A stretch of DNA of 64,000 nt from Sphagnum compactum (lineage: Eukaryota; Bryophyta; Sphagnopsida; Sphagnales): the NCBI GenBank assembly GCA_965153455.1, contig OZ234495.1:13016875-13080874 (forward strand). Reading direction: 5' to 3'. This document shows positions 60,955 through 64,000 of this stretch, piece by piece (position 1 is the stretch's first letter; every line of letters starts with the position of its first letter). Position numbers and translations under genes: made by a program. Under the pieces are notes generated by a model. The model worked only from the letters and a program-made list of their open reading frames with translations, was not told the origin of the DNA and did not search any database.

Positions 60955-62516
60955 CTCTCTTAAGTTGACCACCTTGCAATCTATAAATGTTTAGGCTTTC
61001 GATAAGGTTCACCTTGTGCTTTAAGGTGGGTAAGCCCCACGGGTGGGGACGGTTTGGGAAGGCCACATTGGAGCTTTACCCTACATTTTTTGACTAGATT
61101 CACAAAGTAATTTAGATATGTCAAAGTTCTAGATAAGGCAATAGAGTTATCGGTAAAGTCACACGATTAGGGGGCCAGAACAGCCAGTTTCTGCAGAATA
61201 GGGCATCAAACACGTAACTGGGAATGAAAATTTTACAAAACAAAATAATTTGGACCCAAACTAATTTTTCCACCAATTTTGGTGTTAAACTGAGTTTCAT
61301 CCTGTCTTCCCTTTTCCCTGAACTCCTCCACTGCTGCTATATATATTTTCACTGCTCCTACCTGTACAACTACTATAATTACTTTCAAACCTTGTGCATT
61401 AAATCAGCATTTCATATTGAGATTTAATAACAATCCATTATTTGGCAGATACCACTGAAAGAGGGGATAGGGGGTCAAAGAGAGGGTGAAGACATGGTGA
61501 CTTTAGGGATAACATGTGATATTTTGCTGCAATGTCTTGATTATCCGTGTAAGCTAAAGTTTCTTGCTATTTGTGCCATTCCTTGGCTTGACAAAATCCC
61601 TTTGTGAAGTTGGGTGATTGTCATCTCCTCCAAGCACCCCAATATATCAAATTCTCTACAAATCACTTATTATGCTTATTGATAAAACAAAGGGCGAAAG
61701 TTCAAATCAAAATTAAGTGTTTCATTAGGTTTTAGGTTCTAATTTCTCTTAGTGTGTACTATCCATACTTCCTATTTGTTGATGGGAAGTGATGAACATT
61801 TAACATTAAATTTGAATGTGATAATTAGTGATTTTGCACCAAATACAATACCTATCTGGTATTACTCTTACACCAAAAACCCTAATTCTCACAAGTTAAA
61901 TATGTAAAGTATTCTTTTGCATACAATGCCGCCCTCCAAATCCACTACAAAATGACAATCAAGGGTTGACATGAACGTAGAGGGTGTAATTTGCTTAAGA
62001 TTGGCAACCTGGCAAATGAAAGACTGTTGACGACAGTTAACCAGCTATTATACAAGCTCAGCCAATTTTGGTTTCCTGTTGGAGGAAGCTCAAAGGTGAC
62101 GTAACATTCTTCATACTGTACAGGTAGGAACTAGGAACCCATTCCATTGTGGAAATAATGGATGACACATTCTCTATGTTCCACTGTGACCCGACACATA
62201 ATTGCAGGGGAAAAAAATACAAACTTGATGTTGCCTATTCATAATCTGACATTCAGCTCCCTTTCAAACAACCACCTACAAGAGACTAGAGCTCACAAAA
62301 CCTCATTGTCTTTGAGCATCTATTATGAGATGTATGACATGACCTTGAGCATTGGCCATGAGACGTTGAGGTTTGCACTTTACACACCAGATGACCTAGT
62401 TATCTATCTTGCTGTTCCCGCAACTGCTACTCAACTGGTCTTTGTCTTGCCTATTTCTGTGTGTATGAGGAGGAGGAGGAGCTGATTGTTACAATAAAAA
62501 CTCACATCCCATACAC

Positions 62517-63285
62517 TCATAGTGAAATCTCTGTTGGGTCAAGAACGGGAGGAATTCTGTGAGGTGCAGTCCATGCAATGAACCTAGGAACATCATCTCC
62601 GGGCATCAACACTTGCATTGTAAACTCCTGCAATCTCATCACCACATCCGCATAAGAGAACCAATGGAAAAAAACAAACAAACCAAAACCACAATACTCA
62701 TAACTTGACCCATTAAAAGTCAAATCACAGTCTCAGATTGTTGAAGCTAAGGGGCTTCAACTCACCATTACAGCTATAATCCAGATTGGAACTTGTAGTA
62801 CAGAATTGTACCTGCTCGTTACAGGTGTAAGTCAATGTAACTTTGAAAATTGTACAAAGAGGCATGGACATCACTTGGGGATGGATGGACATACATGCAG
62901 ACAAAAAGTTGTCAAACTGAACAAAGGGGCATACCTGTTTCATTTTTTGAGCTTTCTGAGGGTCCATACTCTGAGAGTTAACATCTTCTGGAATACCTGA
63001 TGGGTCCTCCAAAACATAATTTGACAAAGTTGATTCTGTAGGACTGGAGCCTTGTGCCTGGTTATGTTGGAGACGCCATCCCCAATGGTAACAGCAGGAA
63101 CACAGTGCACCAACTCCAAACACCATGATAACAATTATTGCAGTTTCTAAGGTAACATGTAAGCGACTAGCATGTTGCTTTGGCACTGGTCCCATAAGAG
63201 ATGGTGCCAAATCATCATGCACTGCTAAAGGTGGATTAGCCATGTGAACTACTGCCTCCTTTTTCGGTCGAAAATTGAGTGCCAT
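62517..63285 (-). CDS. Small single-pass membrane protein with C-terminal VLMPGDDVPRFIA motif
   Basis: Exon 1 is 63285-62935 (117 codons) and exon 2 is 62627-62517. Donor AAACAG|GTATGC and acceptor ATTGCAG|GAG join in phase 0, giving 153 residues. After a polar Pro-containing N-terminus comes one membrane span at about 46-64 (AIIVIMVFGVGALCSCCY), then the short motif HWGW, a Ser/Thr-rich linker and a C-terminal block QVLMPGDDVPRFIAWTAP. The pattern of a span followed by CSCCYHW and a terminal MPGDxxPxFIA is that of plant proteins annotated as hydroxyproline-rich glycoprotein-like, whose function is unknown. The continuation of exon 1 past the donor is intron. Confidence 0.8.
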
Positions 63286-64000
63286 TTTCTGATAGACCTT
63301 TGAAACCTTCAGAAACCAATTTTAGGTTTCATCAGGTCCCTACTGCTGTGAACACCCGAACCCTAAAAAAAAACCCCCACAGGCCCAGTAAATAAAATGC
63401 TTATGAGGATTTAAGGACTGAAATGGTGCATGAAGTTCAGCTCAGACATGCACAAAATGCATTCAAGATCAGCAGATTGAATTCAAACAACGTCTTGGCA
63501 AAGGGCATAAAAAAATTGCAAAAAAATTCAACGGTGACAAGCAACTAAAGCTTGATTGATTGTCAAAGGATTGCCTCACACTCAAGATTTATCAATCATG
63601 TTTCAAAGACCAAATGGCACTGAATCCAAGTATTATTACTCGATTATAACTTGCTGCTATTGTTTGATGAAAAGCAAGCCAGAAGATTTCCATGTTTTCA
63701 CAGCAGTGTCAATCAAATCAAAACCGTGCTGTGGACACATTCAAAAACACCACAAACTTGTGAGCAAAAAGGGCCAAAAAAAAGAGAGGAGAATTCTGCT
63801 GCCAAGAGAAAGAGCCAAATATATATACATATATACCCCAATCAGAAGACGAGCCTGATGGACGATGGCAATCGTCGATCACAACAGGAAACCGTCTGAA
63901 GTAGATTCACACACACGCACACACAATACAATCAAGGTCTGATCCGCAAATGCGCAAATCACTATTTGTCAGTGTTCAAAAACAAAACTAGCACACAAGG
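63286..64000. other. Promoter side of the small membrane-protein gene; no other gene seen
   Basis: Contains AACCCTAAA near 63360 (a telo-box variant about 75 bp upstream of the ATG) and a (CA)n-like run near 63911. Plus-strand frames at 63556-63899 lack domain features. Confidence 0.4.

Larger units (their letters stand above)
56611..62516. other. AT-rich region without a supportable gene
   Basis: Contains a short direct repeat at 57552-57629, another GGCTA-type repeat fragment near 58118 and an inverted repeat at 60814-60954. Open frames (for example 62162-62485) have no domain or splice support and the last lies in the 3' flank of the next gene. Confidence 0.45.

Noticed and set aside
62162-62485. 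107-codon plus-strand frame
   Set aside because: It lies in the 3' flank of the minus-strand gene, has no domain and uses AT-driven composition.
1-64000. tRNA, rRNA or CRISPR arrays
   Set aside because: No cloverleaf-like box A/box B pairs, rRNA-like stretches or regularly spaced identical repeats were recognised by eye; a tRNA scan would be decisive.

Overview
The window looks like nuclear DNA of a land plant. The intergenic space is AT-rich, genes carry GT-AG introns of about 0.1-0.9 kb, telo-box motifs (AAACCCTAA) lie near promoters, and the recognisable proteins are plant families (FIP2-like BTB/pentapeptide protein, EXO70, RFWD3, a plant 2-phosphoglycerate-kinase-related P-loop protein). 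The transposon-rich spacing and the kinase type suggest a non-flowering plant (bryophyte, lycophyte or fern), but I cannot fix the lineage from sequence alone.

Layout. 1-907: partial minus-strand gene with low-complexity acidic and Gly-rich protein, leaving the window on the left. 1.2-10.4 kb: gene-poor repeats. 10387-16362: a 5976-bp element with CACTA-type ends and an AAA/AAA target duplication; inside, both on the minus strand, are the 5' part of an EXO70 gene (frameshifted) and a multi-exon RFWD3-like fragment (RING and coiled coil, no WD40). This transposon with captured gene pieces is the most interesting object here. 16564-17718: an intronless protein kinase with DYE in place of DFG. 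18349-19240: a Helitron-like element. 19.25-20.6 kb: a GC-richer stretch with unusual hairpins and GGATGGATGACGG arrays. 21.3-22.2 kb: tandem repeats. 22.4-25.0 kb: a decayed retroelement-like coding region ending at a polypurine tract. 28.5-29.3 kb: a dead PIF/Harbinger transposase. 35.2-35.7 kb: a tandem duplication just upstream of the FIP2 gene (36573-37568), which seems to have a 5'-UTR intron and a spliced uORF. 39.8-41.5 kb: two more Helitron-like 3' ends, one completing a longer copy inverted relative to that at 18.3 kb. 44.2-45.5 kb: a dead hAT transposase. 47601-48899: two-exon multi-pass membrane protein gene. 50459-56046: 14-exon minus-strand P-loop kinase gene, reconstructed with consistent phases throughout. 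62517-63285: two-exon minus-strand gene for a small single-pass membrane protein.

The genes do not form a pathway; they are separate plant genes set in a repeat landscape. All four DNA-transposon classes seen (CACTA, Helitron-like, Harbinger, hAT) are non-autonomous or broken, so any mobility would depend on proteins encoded elsewhere.
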